A stretch of DNA of 47,173 nucleotides from contig NZ_NSKB01000015.1 of the NCBI RefSeq assembly GCF_002286975.1, forward strand, positions 1 through 47,173, read 5' to 3'. The position numbers and the translations under genes were made by a program. The stretch comes from Halomonas salipaludis. GTDB lineage: Bacteria; Pseudomonadota; Gammaproteobacteria; Pseudomonadales; Halomonadaceae. Of this stretch, positions 16,056 through 27,397 are shown in pieces (position 1 is the first letter of the stretch; every line of letters begins with the position of its first letter). The notes beneath the pieces are model-generated. The model worked only from the letters and a program-made list of their open reading frames with translations. It was not told where the DNA came from and searched no databases.

Positions 16056-17084
16056 TCAGGTGGTCTTGTTGCGCTTGCGCTGACGGTACTGATCGACCAC
16101 CACGGCGGCGACGATGATGGCGCCCTTGATGATGTCCTGGTAGTAGGCGTCGACGCCCAGAAAGGTGAAGCCGCTAAGCATCACGCCCAGGATCATGGCG
16201 CCGATCACGGTGCCTGCGATGCGGCCGACGCCACCCGCCAGGCTGGTGCCGCCGATGACGGCGGCGGCGATGGCATCGAGCTCGTACATCATGCCCATGC
16301 CGGCCTGGCCGGTGCCGGCACGGGCGGCGGCGACCACGCCGGCCAGTCCGGCGAGCAGGCCGGCGATCGAGTAGACGAGCACCAGGTGGCGGCGTACGTT
16401 GATACCGGAGACGCGGGCGGCCTGGGGGTTGGCGCCGATGGCATAGGTGTACTTGCCATATCGAGTGTATTTGAGGGCGATATGGAAGAAGACGGCCACG
16501 GCCAGGAAGATGATCACCGGATTGGCGCCGGAGCCGATCCAGGTGAACTGGTCTGTGAGCATGCTGACCGGCTGACCGTCGGTATAGGCGCGCGCCATGC
16601 CACGGGCGCTGACCATCATGCCCAAGGTGGCGATGAAGGGCGGGATCATGGCGAAGGCGATCAGGGCCCCATTGACCAAGCCTGCCAAGGCGCCGACCAA
16701 TAGCCCGGCCAGCAATGGGAGTACCCAGGGCAGGTCGGTGAGGGCGGGGTAGACAGCACGCAGGTAATCGGACTGCTGGGCGAAGCTGGCGGTGACCATC
16801 GCGGTTAATGCTAGGACCGAGCCCGAGGAGAGGTCGATGCCGCCGGTGATGATGACCTGGGTGACCCCGATGGCGATGATGCCGATGATCGAAACCTGCA
16901 GGATCATGATCAGCAGGCGGCGGGGGTTCATCAGGAAGGAGTCGCCGCGTATCGCCCAGCCAAGGACCTCGAACAGTAGGGCGATACCGATCAATACCAG
17001 AAAGATGCTGACTTCGGTCGGTAGCTTTCTCTTGCGCTTCTTGGGCACCTCGAGGTGCTGGGTGCTTTCGGTGTTCGTAGCCAT
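16056..17084 (-). CDS. Sugar/cyclitol ABC transporter, permease
   Basis: This 342-residue permease of the RbsC/BPD_transp_2 family has eight to ten hydrophobic helices after a basic N-terminus (KKRKRKLP). Family blocks are seen: GGIDLSSGSVLALTAMV (86-102), GTSLAGGVGRIAGTVIGA and the C-terminal AYYQDIIKGAIIVAAV. With the ATPase and the periplasmic protein upstream it forms a complete CUT2-type importer. Caulobacter IatP, an inositol permease, is the closest type I can name, which fits the neighbouring iol genes; ribose or xylose cannot be excluded. GAGG lies 10 bases before the ATG. Confidence 0.88.
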   Translation of the reverse strand: MATNTESTQHLEVPKKRKRKLPTEVSIFLVLIGIALLFEVLGWAIRGDSFLMNPRRLLIMILQVSIIGIIAIGVTQVIITGGIDLSSGSVLALTAMVTASFAQQSDYLRAVYPALTDLPWVLPLLAGLLVGALAGLVNGALIAFAMIPPFIATLGMMVSARGMARAYTDGQPVSMLTDQFTWIGSGANPVIIFLAVAVFFHIALKYTRYGKYTYAIGANPQAARVSGINVRRHLVLVYSIAGLLAGLAGVVAAARAGTGQAGMGMMYELDAIAAAVIGGTSLAGGVGRIAGTVIGAMILGVMLSGFTFLGVDAYYQDIIKGAIIVAAVVVDQYRQRKRNKTT

Positions 17085-17122
17085 TGTCGTTCTACCTCTG
17101 TGTTGTTCGTGTCGGTGAGCGC

Positions 17123-18676
17123 TCAGTCATGCGCAACCGGCGGCTGTACCGGGGCGGAGGCGAGCTCCATAATGTTCACCTGGTTGGCTTCGCTGCGATC
17201 GAGGAAGCCGGTGACCCTGCCCTCATGCATCACCATGATGCGGTCGCTCATGCCAAGCACCTCGGGCAGTTCGGAAGAGATCATGATCACCGCCACGCCA
17301 TTCCTGACGAGCTCGGTGATCAGCTTGTGGATCTCGGCCTTGGCGCCTACGTCGATGCCGCGGGTGGGTTCGTCGAGAATCAGGATACGAGGCTTGGTCA
17401 TCAGCCAGCGACCGATCAGCACCTTCTGCTGATTGCCTCCCGAAAGGTTGCCGATGCGCTCATCCATGGAGGGGGTCTTGACGCTCAGCCGCTCCGTCAT
17501 CGAGTCGCACTCCTGGTCGAGTCGATGCTGTTCGACGAAGGTGGCCCGGGTGTAACCGTCCCGCAGCACGGCCATTTCCATATTCTCGATGACCGAGAGC
17601 CCCAGGAACAGGCCGGTCTCCTTGCGGTCCTCGGTGAGCAGCGCCAGACCGCGCAGCATGGCTTGGTGTGGCGAACTGATGACCTCTTCCTTGCCATCGA
17701 TGACGATCCTACCCGAACTGGGCGGTGTCACGCCGAACAGGGTCTCGGCCACATTGGTGCGCCCCGACCCCACCAGGCCAGCGAGGCCGAGGATCTCGCC
17801 GGCGCGCACCTCGAAGCTGATGTTCTCAAATACGCCGTCTAGGCTGAGGCTGTCCACCGACAGCACCACATCCCCGATCGGCACCTCCTCCTTGGGAAAC
17901 ATCTGGGTGACCTCGCGACCGACCATCAGCTTGATGATCTCGTCGGAGGTCATGTCACTGGCCGCAGCGGAGTGGATGAACTGGCCGTCGCGAAACACCG
18001 AGATGTCGTCGGCGATCTCAAACACCTCGTCCATCTTGTGGGTGATGTAGATGATCCCCTTACCCTGGGCCCGCAGGTCGTTGATGATCCGGAACAGGTG
18101 CTCCACCTCGCGATCGGCCAATGACGAGGTGGGCTCATCCATGATCAACACGTCGGATTCATAGGAGACGGCCTTGGCGATCTCGATCATCTGGCGGCCG
18201 GCCACGGTGAGGCGGCGAACATCCATTTCCGGGTCCATATCGATGCCCAGTCGCTCGAACAGCGTCTCGGTCATCCGGTTCATCCTGTCGTGGTTCACCA
18301 TGCCGAAGGCGTTGAGCGGCTCACGCCGGATCCAGATGTTCTCGGCGATGGTCATGTAGGGCATCAGGTTGAGTTCCTGATGGATCATGGCAATGCCGGC
18401 TTCCAGGGCACCCAGCGGGCCGTGCAAGTGCAACGTCTTGCCATTCAATCGGACCTCGCCCTGGTCGGGGATATAGACACCGGCAATGATCTTCATCAGG
18501 GTCGACTTTCCGGCACCATTCTCGCCCATCAGGGCATGCACGGTGCCAGGGCGGACCTTGAGCTGGACGTTGTCCAGGGCGACTACGCCGGGAAAGGTCT
18601 TACGCACACGCTCAACTTCAAGTAAAAATCCGGCCCGATCTTTATTGAGCGTCTCACTATAATTATTTGGCTCCAT
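17123..18676 (-). CDS. Sugar/cyclitol ABC transporter, duplicated ATPase
   Basis: This 517-residue protein has two ABC domains, as in RbsA/MglA/IatA. The first has Walker [10 protein letters not shown] (about residue 53), a degenerate signature [13 protein letters not shown] and Walker [12 protein letters not shown]. The second has [12 protein letters not shown] in place of Walker A, the true signature [10 protein letters not shown] and Walker [13 protein letters not shown]. One weak half is normal in this family. It sits at the inner membrane and powers uptake through the permease 38 bp downstream. Confidence 0.9.
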   Translation of the reverse strand: MEPNNYSETLNKDRAGFLLEVERVRKTFPGVVALDNVQLKVRPGTVHALMGENGAGKSTLMKIIAGVYIPDQGEVRLNGKTLHLHGPLGALEAGIAMIHQELNLMPYMTIAENIWIRREPLNAFGMVNHDRMNRMTETLFERLGIDMDPEMDVRRLTVAGRQMIEIAKAVSYESDVLIMDEPTSSLADREVEHLFRIINDLRAQGKGIIYITHKMDEVFEIADDISVFRDGQFIHSAAASDMTSDEIIKLMVGREVTQMFPKEEVPIGDVVLSVDSLSLDGVFENISFEVRAGEILGLAGLVGSGRTNVAETLFGVTPPSSGRIVIDGKEEVISSPHQAMLRGLALLTEDRKETGLFLGLSVIENMEMAVLRDGYTRATFVEQHRLDQECDSMTERLSVKTPSMDERIGNLSGGNQQKVLIGRWLMTKPRILILDEPTRGIDVGAKAEIHKLITELVRNGVAVIMISSELPEVLGMSDRIMVMHEGRVTGFLDRSEANQVNIMELASAPVQPPVAHD

Positions 18677-18853
18677 AACAGCTCCGCAAAAGATTCACAT
18701 TAAAAAAATTAACCTGATAGCATTCAAATTCTGCCTCAGAATAATTCAAATTAAACGGAGGATTCCTTAACAACACACCAGCCTAAAACATCGATCGAAA
18801 GCCCAGCGATCCAGGCAGGCCAATAGTCAGCCCACCCGGTCAGCGAGAACTTG

Positions 18854-19780
18854 TTATTTAAAATTATCAACATTGTCTAAAGTAACAATCTCAAACGGAA
18901 TTTCGACTCGACTTTCAAATTCTTGACCTCTAACAATCTTCAAAGCCGTATCAAGAGAACCCTGAGCTTGACCTGTTGCGTTCTGAAATACAGTAACATC
19001 AAGGTCTCCGGACCCCAGCATAAAGAGACCATCTTGGGTGCCATCCACGCCCCCAACGACCACATCATCCATTGATATTCCAGCCGACTTCATTGCCATT
19101 ATTGCGCCTATAGCCATTTCATCATTATTGGCAAATACAGCATCCGGAACAACACCAGAACTAACCCAGTTGGACATAACATCCATTGCAGGAGTACGCA
19201 TCCATTCAGCCGTCTGCTCACCTAAAATATTTATGTTATTGCACTCGTCGGTATCAAGAACATCTCGAACTGCAGCTGTCCTACCACGCTGACCTGTTGT
19301 ACCAAGCTGCCCCATCAAAATAACGGCATCACCTTTTCCGTTAAGTTGCTCGCATATATATGTAGCCTGGAGCTCTCCTGCCTGATATTCATTGGAGCCC
19401 ACCCAAGCTTGTTTATCAGGAAAATCCTCCATGTTAGATGGCAACATGTTTACAAAAACCAGCGGAACATCACTTTCATCTGCAATCCTAGAAAAAGTTA
19501 CTCCAGAATCAGCATCAACCAACATTGTAATGATGGCATCCACATCATTAGCAATAAAGTTTTGTATTTGAGATTGTTGGCGACCAATGGAGCCTTGAGC
19601 GTCTGAAACTTGGATAGAAACCTCATCCATAGTATCAGAATATGATTGCAAGCTGCGCCTCAAGTCGGTGAGAAAATTATCATCAAATCTTGACATGCTG
19701 ACACCAATATTGATGTCCGCATGGGCCGAAACTGATACAAAAGAAGACAATGCCACTACTACAAAGCTGAGCTTTTTCAT
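18854..19780 (-). CDS. Sugar/cyclitol ABC transporter, periplasmic binding protein
   Basis: This is a Peripla_BP_4-type binding protein of 308 residues with a Sec signal peptide (KKLSFVVVALSSFVSVSAHA, cut before DINIGV). Lobe motifs include GVSMSRFDDNFLTDLRRSL, VDADSGVTFSRIADESDVP and FANNDEMAIGAIMAMK. It is most like inositol- or ribose-binding proteins (IbpA/RbsB). GGTGG before the ATG serves as ribosome site. The gene and the 177 bp after it are clearly more AT-rich than neighbours, which may mean a separate origin. It opens the importer operon, behind the oxidoreductase gene at 19913. Confidence 0.88.
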   Translation of the reverse strand: MKKLSFVVVALSSFVSVSAHADINIGVSMSRFDDNFLTDLRRSLQSYSDTMDEVSIQVSDAQGSIGRQQSQIQNFIANDVDAIITMLVDADSGVTFSRIADESDVPLVFVNMLPSNMEDFPDKQAWVGSNEYQAGELQATYICEQLNGKGDAVILMGQLGTTGQRGRTAAVRDVLDTDECNNINILGEQTAEWMRTPAMDVMSNWVSSGVVPDAVFANNDEMAIGAIMAMKSAGISMDDVVVGGVDGTQDGLFMLGSGDLDVTVFQNATGQAQGSLDTALKIVRGQEFESRVEIPFEIVTLDNVDNFK

Positions 19781-19912
19781 AATCCACCTCTATTACTATT
19801 GTTATTCCCGCAAAGCCTTACGATGCAGGATTGGCTCATGAACCCATAAGAATAAATGGTTTTCATGAAAGGTTTCTCCTGGTTCACACAAGAACCAAGA
19901 AGATCATAAGAG

Positions 19913-21076
19913 TTAAACAGCTAATGGAGTAAGCCAGGGTTGATTTGCATCTTCATGGCTATCCACTACCGCATCGACAAAAGCCACCCCTTTTAGCCCA
20001 TCATAAGCGGTGGGTAGGTTTTGCCCGATCGGTCCGGGATCACGCCCGCTCTGTCGAGCAAGGATTGCTTCTGCAAAGCCCGCATACAGATTGGCAAAGG
20101 CTTCGAGGTAACCCTCTGGATGACCCGGCGGCGTGCGCGTGCGTACCTTGGCATCTTCGGACAGTTCCTCGGCACCACGTTTGATGATCAGGGTACGACC
20201 ATCGAGCGAGGCCAGTACGAGTTCATTTGGTTGTTCCTGGAACCAAGACAAAGAGCCCTTCTCGCCAAAGACACGAAGTCGGACACCGTTGGAATTACCC
20301 AAAGCCACCTGCGATGACCACAGCAGGCCACGCGCTCCCCCCTCATAACGCAACATGACGTGAGCGTTATCATCTAGGGCTCGCCCCTCGACAAAGGTTG
20401 AGAGATCCGCGGTAAGGGATTTGAGCTTTAGGCCCGTCACGAACCCTGCGAGATGATAGGCATGCGTGCCGATATCGCCGATCGAGCCACCACGGCCATT
20501 CTTTTTAGGGTCGGTACGCCATGAAGCCTGTGCACTGCCCTGGTGCTCGATCGCGGTTGCCATCCACTCCAGCGGATATTCCACTTGTACGGTACGCACG
20601 CGTCCGATTTCGCCGTCCGCTACCCGCTTCCGTGCCTCATGCACCATCGGGTAACCCGAGTAGGTGTAGGTCACGCCGACAAAGCGTCCACTCTCGCGCG
20701 TGAGTTCCTCGAGCGCCACCGCATCTTCGAGCGTTGCCGTGATTGGCTTCTCGCAGATCACGTCGAAGCCCGCCTCAATGAAGGCGCGCGCGATCGGATA
20801 GTGCGTGAAGTTCGGCGTGCAGATGGCCACGGCATCGATCCGATCCTCACGCGCGAGTTCGGCGGCGACCATCTCCTTGTAATCGCCATAGCTGCGGTCG
20901 GGGTCGATACCCTGGGTCAGGGCAAAGGCCCGGCCACGCTCGGCGTCCACGTCGAAGGCACCGGCGACGAGCTGCCAGGCGCCGTCGAGACGCGACGAAA
21001 TGCGGTGGATGTTGCCGATATAAGCACCCTGGCCACCGCCAACCATGCCAAGACGAAGGGGTCGTTGATAGCTCAT
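19913..21076 (-). CDS. Gfo/Idh/MocA-family oxidoreductase (paralogue A)
   Basis: This is a NAD(P)-dependent sugar or cyclitol dehydrogenase of 387 residues. The Rossmann motif is LGMVGGGQGAYIG (9-21), and CEKPITATLEDAV carries the conserved EKP lysine. The catalytic region is GDIGTHAYHLAGFVTG with a histidine in place. It overlaps the TIM-barrel gene by ATGA. This pairing of an oxidoreductase with a TIM-barrel isomerase is common in pathways that oxidise sugars or cyclitols at one hydroxyl. It is clearly related to the plus-strand gene at 36558. Substrate not known. Confidence 0.88.
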   Translation of the reverse strand: MSYQRPLRLGMVGGGQGAYIGNIHRISSRLDGAWQLVAGAFDVDAERGRAFALTQGIDPDRSYGDYKEMVAAELAREDRIDAVAICTPNFTHYPIARAFIEAGFDVICEKPITATLEDAVALEELTRESGRFVGVTYTYSGYPMVHEARKRVADGEIGRVRTVQVEYPLEWMATAIEHQGSAQASWRTDPKKNGRGGSIGDIGTHAYHLAGFVTGLKLKSLTADLSTFVEGRALDDNAHVMLRYEGGARGLLWSSQVALGNSNGVRLRVFGEKGSLSWFQEQPNELVLASLDGRTLIIKRGAEELSEDAKVRTRTPPGHPEGYLEAFANLYAGFAEAILARQSGRDPGPIGQNLPTAYDGLKGVAFVDAVVDSHEDANQPWLTPLAV

Positions 21077-22134
21077 TTGTCCTCCAGCCCGAGTATTGCC
21101 CGGTTGGCGCTACGATTGGCGCCGGATTTCACGAAGTCGTCAAAAGCACGACCCGAGACCCTGATGATGTGGTCGTCGATGAATCGCGCACCCTCGGCTG
21201 CTCCATCTTCGGGATTCTTGAGGAAGCATTCCCACTCCAGCACAGCCCAGCCGTCGTAGTCGTAGGTCGCAAACTTAGAAAAGATCGCGCCGAAGTCGAC
21301 CTGGCCATCGCCCAGAGAACGGAAGCGCCCCGCGCGCTTGGACCAAGGCTGATAGCCGCCGTAAATACCCGACTTGCCATCGGGGCGGAACTCGGCATCC
21401 TTCACATGGAAGCATTTGATCCGGTCGTGGTAGTGGTCGATGAAAGCCAGGTAGTCGAGCTGCTGCAGCACGAAGTGCGACGGGTCGTACAGCATGTTCG
21501 CCCGGGGATGCGCCTTCACGCGATCGAGGAACATCTCCCAGGAGTGGCCGTCATGCAGATCTTCACAGGGGTGAATCTCGTAGCAGACATCCACGCCATG
21601 GGCGTCGAAATCGTCCAGTATCGGCATCCAGCGCTCGGCCAGTTCGCCGAAGGCCTCATCCACCAGGCCTTCGGGCCACTGTGGATAGGGGTACAGGTAG
21701 GGCCAGAGCAGCGAGCCGGAGAAGGTTACATGGCGATCTATGCCAAGGCGCTGCGAGGCACGGGCGGCGTAGCGTAGCTGCTCCTCGGCCCAGGCCCTGC
21801 GCGCCACCGGATTGCCGCGCACAAATTCGGGCGCGAAGCTGTCCATGATCTGGTCGTGAGCGGGGTGCACAGCAATAAGCTGTCCTGTAATGTGCGACGC
21901 CAGTTCGGTGATTTCAAGACCATGATCGGCCAACAAACCCTTCATCTCATCGCAATAGCTCTCGCTCTCTGCGGCCTGCTTCATGTCGATAAGGCGTGTA
22001 TCCCAGGTCGGAATCTGCACGCCCTTGAAACCTTTGTCCGCGGCCCACTTGGCGAGTGACTCCAGAGAATTGTATGGCGCCTCATCGGCTGCGAATTGTG
22101 CCAGGTAAACACCTGGACCTTTGAGTGTCCGCAT
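21073..22134 (-). CDS. TIM-barrel sugar isomerase/epimerase family protein
   Basis: This 353-residue AP_endonuc_2/xylose-isomerase-like TIM barrel has probable metal ligands in CYEIHPCEDLHDG (Glu), MLYDPSHFVLQQLDY (Asp, His), IKCFHVKDAEFR (His, Asp) and VLEWEC (Glu). Family members isomerise, epimerise or dehydrate sugars and keto-cyclitols. The ATG at 22134 follows GGAGG at a good distance; an upstream in-frame start at 22179 lies inside the SDR gene and is less likely. It lies in the iolD-iolE-SDR-TIM-oxidoreductase run and overlaps the next gene by four bases. Confidence 0.88.
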   Translation of the reverse strand: MRTLKGPGVYLAQFAADEAPYNSLESLAKWAADKGFKGVQIPTWDTRLIDMKQAAESESYCDEMKGLLADHGLEITELASHITGQLIAVHPAHDQIMDSFAPEFVRGNPVARRAWAEEQLRYAARASQRLGIDRHVTFSGSLLWPYLYPYPQWPEGLVDEAFGELAERWMPILDDFDAHGVDVCYEIHPCEDLHDGHSWEMFLDRVKAHPRANMLYDPSHFVLQQLDYLAFIDHYHDRIKCFHVKDAEFRPDGKSGIYGGYQPWSKRAGRFRSLGDGQVDFGAIFSKFATYDYDGWAVLEWECFLKNPEDGAAEGARFIDDHIIRVSGRAFDDFVKSGANRSANRAILGLEDK

Positions 22135-22138
22135 TCTT

Positions 22139-22954
22139 TTATTCCTCCAGTGCTTGGGCAGGCACGGGAGGCACCGCATCGTAGCCGCCCCAGACGGACT
22201 GGTCGAACTGGACTACTGCTCCGGTCATCATTCCGCTATCTGGTGAGGCCAGAAAAAGCACCGCGCGCGCCACTTCTTCCGGCTCCAGCAAGCGCCCGAA
22301 CGGCAGAGTCGCTGAGATTTTTTCGAGCCAATTCGGGTCGCCAGATTCTCGCGCCTGCAACTCCTTTTCATTGTCGGACGCCATCCAGCCGATATCGAGC
22401 TGATTCACGCGAATCCGGTTGCGCATCAGCGCATAACCCGAATTTCGCGTCAGGCTGGCAAGCGCACCTTTGGAAGACGAGTAGGACGAAAGGAATGGTT
22501 GACCGGCACGCTCCGAGACGGAACCGATATTGATGATCGAGCCCTCGATTCCCTCTCGAATCATAATTTTCGCTGAATCCTGCATCAAGAAGAATGGTGC
22601 GCGCACATTGACCGCAAACATGCGGTCGAAGAGTTCGGGTGACGTATTAAGAAGATTGCCGCGATCCGTCAGGCCGGCAGCGTTCACGAGGATATCCACC
22701 CGACCGAAATAGCTATCGGCCTGTGAAATCACATTGCGGCAATCGTCTACGATGCCGAGATCTGCCTGCACGAATCGAACCTCGGTGCCAGTCTCACCGG
22801 TAATCGAGGAGGCGATGGCGTTACCCTTCTCGACACCACGGCCACAGATGATGATACCTGCAGCCCCGGCACGCGCGAAGAGACGGGCGACAGCGGCACC
22901 AAGCCCCTGAGTACCACCCGTTACAACACAAATTTTCCCATCGATGGCATTCAT
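22139..22954 (-). CDS. SDR-family dehydrogenase
   Basis: This is a short-chain dehydrogenase of 271 residues. The cofactor motif TGGTQGLG is at 13-20, NAAG at about 90, the catalytic Ser in INIGSVSE, and Tyr-Lys in SYSSSKGAL. The LDIGWMASDN stretch is the usual region after the catalytic helix. Its start overlaps the iolE stop as TAATG, so the two are coupled. In this place it probably oxidises or reduces a cyclitol or a derived keto acid; the exact substrate cannot be read from sequence. Confidence 0.9.
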   Translation of the reverse strand: MNAIDGKICVVTGGTQGLGAAVARLFARAGAAGIIICGRGVEKGNAIASSITGETGTEVRFVQADLGIVDDCRNVISQADSYFGRVDILVNAAGLTDRGNLLNTSPELFDRMFAVNVRAPFFLMQDSAKIMIREGIEGSIINIGSVSERAGQPFLSSYSSSKGALASLTRNSGYALMRNRIRVNQLDIGWMASDNEKELQARESGDPNWLEKISATLPFGRLLEPEEVARAVLFLASPDSGMMTGAVVQFDQSVWGGYDAVPPVPAQALEE

Positions 22955-23850
22955 TATTGCAGTACCTCATAACCTGCGGCGGCCATTACACGCATCAACT
23001 CGCGATGCCCTTTCTCCGCCATTTGCAAAGGTGGATTGGCGACAGGGTCCTGCTCCGCTTCCACTACGAACCAGCCTTCATATCCCTTGTCTGCCAAGGA
23101 CTTGACAATGTCTTCGAAATCTAGCGAGCCGTCACCGGGCACCGTGAAGGCCCCTTTGACGACTGCGTCAAGAAAACTCTCCTTGGTGCGGTCCAGTCCA
23201 TTCAAGACATCCCCCCGGACATCCTTACAGTGCACCTGGTTAATGCGGCTATGGTACTTCTCGATGACGCGCAACGGGTCCCCGCCTGCAAACACCATGT
23301 GACCGGTATCGAACAACAGCGGCACGGTGGAGTGCTGCATGAAGATGTCGAGCTCCGCTTCGGTTTCGATTGCGGCCCCCATGTGGTGGTGGTAGGCGAT
23401 TGGCATTCCCTGCTCCTCACACCAGTCGGAAAATTGCGATACCTTGCGCGCATAGGCGACGATCTCTTCCTCGGTGAGTTTCGGCTTTGTGGCCAGCGGT
23501 GCGCTCATTACGCCCTGGATTGAGCGCGCGGTCTCGCCGTAGACGATACATGGCGCTTTTGCGGCCTTGAAAAAAGCCAGTTGCTGGGCGATCCGCGCTT
23601 TTTCCTTCTCGATATCACCGTCGAGCAGAAGACCCGAGAACCAGCCGCCACAGACCGACATGCCGAAGGCATCAAGGATGGGGCCGAGTTCCCTCATGTC
23701 CATCGGGAAGCGACGGCCCGTTTCCATGCCGGTGAAGCCGGCCACCGACGCCTGTCGCAGGCACTCTTCGAGACTCACGTCATCCGAGAGAGCTTCGAGG
23801 TCGTCGTTCCACCACGCAATGGGAGCGATCCCAAGTTTAGCTTTCAGCAT
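22954..23850 (-). CDS. iolE: Inosose dehydratase IolE
   Basis: IolE removes water from 2-keto-myo-inositol to give the trihydroxycyclohexanedione that IolD opens. The 298-residue TIM barrel begins with GIAPIAWWNDDLEALSDD, close to the family's typical N-terminal NPIxWWNDD block. Metal ligands are probably in METGRRFP, YHHHMGAAIETEAEL, FDTGHMVFAGGDP, VHCKDVR and VVEAEQDP. It starts four bases after iolD and is coupled to the SDR gene. Full length. Confidence 0.92.
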   Translation of the reverse strand: MLKAKLGIAPIAWWNDDLEALSDDVSLEECLRQASVAGFTGMETGRRFPMDMRELGPILDAFGMSVCGGWFSGLLLDGDIEKEKARIAQQLAFFKAAKAPCIVYGETARSIQGVMSAPLATKPKLTEEEIVAYARKVSQFSDWCEEQGMPIAYHHHMGAAIETEAELDIFMQHSTVPLLFDTGHMVFAGGDPLRVIEKYHSRINQVHCKDVRGDVLNGLDRTKESFLDAVVKGAFTVPGDGSLDFEDIVKSLADKGYEGWFVVEAEQDPVANPPLQMAEKGHRELMRVMAAAGYEVLQ

Positions 23851-23853
23851 TCC

Positions 23854-25719
23854 TTAAATCCCCACTCGCCGCTTTGAACGGATGGCGTCGTGTGCTTTAC
23901 GTGCCTCGCGCACACTCTCGTACGCCGACACCTCGGGCACGCCAACATCCCAATCCGCATCGCCCGGCACCCATGCATAAGCGTCGGAGACGATGCTAAG
24001 CACTGTGGTACGGTCGTTGTTCTGCGCCCACTCCATCGCCTCTTCCAGATCTTCGAGGCTTTCACATTTTCGCGCATAGGCGCCCATCGACTCCGCGTGC
24101 TTCACGAAGTCGACGTGGAGTGGGTTCTCGGGATTCTGGATCCGGCAGTCCTTGAGCAGGTTGTTGAAGCCTGGCACGCCCTTGAACTGCTGGAGGCGGT
24201 TGATGACCGCGTAACCGCCGTTGTCGCAGACGACGACGATCATTTTGTGGCCGGTAAGCACGGCGGAATAGATATCCGAGTTCATCATCATGTAGGTGCC
24301 ATCGCCGATCATGACGATCGGAGTGCCACCGGCCGCGCCAGGCCCTTCCTGCGCCATCGCGCACCCCCAACCGGCAGCGATCTCATAGCCCATACAGCTG
24401 AACCCGAATTCGCAGTCGAAGGTGTTGGGGTTCTTGACCCGCCAACCCTTGATAATCTCGCCTGGGGTTCCGCCAGCTGCGCCGATCAGCGTATCGTTCG
24501 GGCGTGCCACCTTGTTGAGTACACCAATTACCTGCGCATAGGAGGGTATTGCCGCATTGGAGGGCGCCTGGTGCTCATCCAGCAGTGCATTCCATTCATC
24601 GAAGAGCCCTTTCGCTTTGGCCATATAGCTGGCCGGCATGGCGAAGTCGCCCAGCGCGGCGTCAAGCTCGGCAACAGTCTCAAGCGCGTCACCAACAACC
24701 GCGATCGCCCGGTGTTTGGTGGCATCCCAGCGGGCGGCATTGACCGAAATGAATTTTGCGTCCTTGGAGAAGGCGGTCCAGGAACCGGTGGTGAAGTCCT
24801 GCAGGCGCGTGCCGATGGCCAGGATGACATCTGCCTCGGCCGCCAACGCATTGGCCGAGGTCGAACCGACGATCCCGATGGGGCCAGCGAGAACCGGGTG
24901 ATCGTGGGTCAGAGCGCCTTTGCCCGCAATGGTTTCCACCACGGGAATCCCGCGCTTCTCCGCGAATGCCGCCACCTCGTTCTCGGCGAGGGAATAACGC
25001 ACGCCGCCCCCCGAAATGATCAACGGATTCTTAGCTGTCTTGAGCAGCGCGGCGGCTTCTTCTATCACCTTGCGATCTGGACGCGGACGCGGGATCGACC
25101 AGACCTTCGGCTCGAAGAAGGCTTCCGGGTAATCGAACGCCTTTTCCTGGGTATCTTGAGCCAGACCGATGAATACCGGACCACAGTCGGCCGGATCAAG
25201 CATCGTGGCAAGGGCCTGGGGCAGCGAGGTGATTACCTGTTCGGGGTGGGTGATGCGATCCCAATAGCGAACCACCGACTTGAAACTGTCGTTCACGGTC
25301 ACAGTCGGATTGTTGAAGTGCTCGACCTGCTGGAGAACGGGATCGGGCAGTCGATTGGCAAAGGTATCGCCTGCAAGGAGCAGTACCGGCAGGCGGTTCG
25401 CCATCGCTGTACCCGCCGCAGTCACCATGTTGGTGGCACCTGGACCGATCGAAGTGGCCGCAATCATCGCTTGGCGGCGACGCTTGGCCTTAGCGAAGCC
25501 AACAGCGGCGAGTGCCATCGACTGTTCATTCTGCCCACGCCAGGTCGGCAATTGATCCTGAACGGCCTCGAGCGCTTCTGACAGGCAGGTCACGTTGCCA
25601 TGACCGAAGATACCAAACACACCTGCGAATAGCGGTACGCGCTCGCCATCGATCTCTATGAACTGGTTGCTGAGGTATCGGACGATGGCCTGAGCCATAG
25701 TGCATCGGACGGTAGACAT
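23854..25719 (-). CDS. iolD: Trihydroxycyclohexane-1,2-dione hydrolase IolD
   Basis: This ThDP-dependent enzyme opens the ring of 3D-trihydroxycyclohexane-1,2-dione to 5-deoxy-glucuronate. The 621-residue chain has the N-terminal pyrimidine domain (GHGNVTCL, catalytic-type Glu in WRGQNEQSMALAAVGFAKA), a central DHS-like domain, and the ThDP-binding motif from IGDGTYMMMNSD to CDNGGYAVINRLQ. I chose the ATG at 25719, preceded by AGGAG, over an in-frame start 90 bases upstream. That upstream start would place coding sequence over the palindromic operator. First gene of the minus-strand run. Confidence 0.94.
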   Translation of the reverse strand: MSTVRCTMAQAIVRYLSNQFIEIDGERVPLFAGVFGIFGHGNVTCLSEALEAVQDQLPTWRGQNEQSMALAAVGFAKAKRRRQAMIAATSIGPGATNMVTAAGTAMANRLPVLLLAGDTFANRLPDPVLQQVEHFNNPTVTVNDSFKSVVRYWDRITHPEQVITSLPQALATMLDPADCGPVFIGLAQDTQEKAFDYPEAFFEPKVWSIPRPRPDRKVIEEAAALLKTAKNPLIISGGGVRYSLAENEVAAFAEKRGIPVVETIAGKGALTHDHPVLAGPIGIVGSTSANALAAEADVILAIGTRLQDFTTGSWTAFSKDAKFISVNAARWDATKHRAIAVVGDALETVAELDAALGDFAMPASYMAKAKGLFDEWNALLDEHQAPSNAAIPSYAQVIGVLNKVARPNDTLIGAAGGTPGEIIKGWRVKNPNTFDCEFGFSCMGYEIAAGWGCAMAQEGPGAAGGTPIVMIGDGTYMMMNSDIYSAVLTGHKMIVVVCDNGGYAVINRLQQFKGVPGFNNLLKDCRIQNPENPLHVDFVKHAESMGAYARKCESLEDLEEAMEWAQNNDRTTVLSIVSDAYAWVPGDADWDVGVPEVSAYESVREARKAHDAIRSKRRVGI

Positions 25720-25786
25720 AGCTTCTCCTGTATACGTTCTGCTAGGCGCAAGCAGCCATAGCACTGGCTTGTTATCAGCAACACTA

Positions 25787-25809
25787 TTGCAGAAATTTAT
25801 TTTCTGCAA
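25787..25809. promoter_or_regulatory. Palindromic operator before iolD
   Basis: TTGCA (25787-25791), 13 bases, TGCAA (25805-25809). The arms extend to a perfect 10-bp inverted repeat (ATTGCAGAAA and TTTCTGCAAT) with a 5-base centre. It lies 68 bases before iolD. The same spacing and arms occur at 34283 and 34484. An RpiR-type protein encoded nearby is the likely binder. Confidence 0.7.
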
Positions 25810-26034
25810 TGTTAATTGCTGATGGCACGACTAAAGTGTAAGGTCAGCTGACGCTTGAGGGTTCGGAAACGGATAGGAAAGGAAAATACATCGAAAGATC
25901 AAAGCTTTATAAGATGACGGACAGAGCCTGTTCTTCATCGCCATCGGCCAGTACCAGAGCCACTCGCACAACGAGCAGCAATAGCTAGTCCTTGGGATGG
26001 CAACTCTTTATTCTGCGCCCGCCTACGCGTGAGG
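25810..26034. other. Gene-free stretch upstream of the iolD promoter
   Basis: No ORF with family signs. It is cut off from the regulator gene by the IS3 element that starts at 26035. Confidence 0.5.
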
Positions 26035-26042
26035 TGTAGTGG

Positions 26043-27220
<1,178 letters not shown>

Positions 27221-27397
27221 CTGCACCTGACTGTCTCTATGAGTAATCATACACTCAAAATCAGGTGGCCAGATTCACTATGCCACTACAAGCTGTCCGC
27301 GACACTATATGTGCCAATGGCATGGCATCAGGCAACTGCTTTAGAAGACGCTCAGTTGAAAGTCACGGGCGAATCGACATTAATGACTGCTGGAGAA

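Noticed and set aside
23890-25581. 563-residue plus-strand ORF opposite iolD
   Set aside because: Antisense of a conserved ThDP enzyme; no domain signs.
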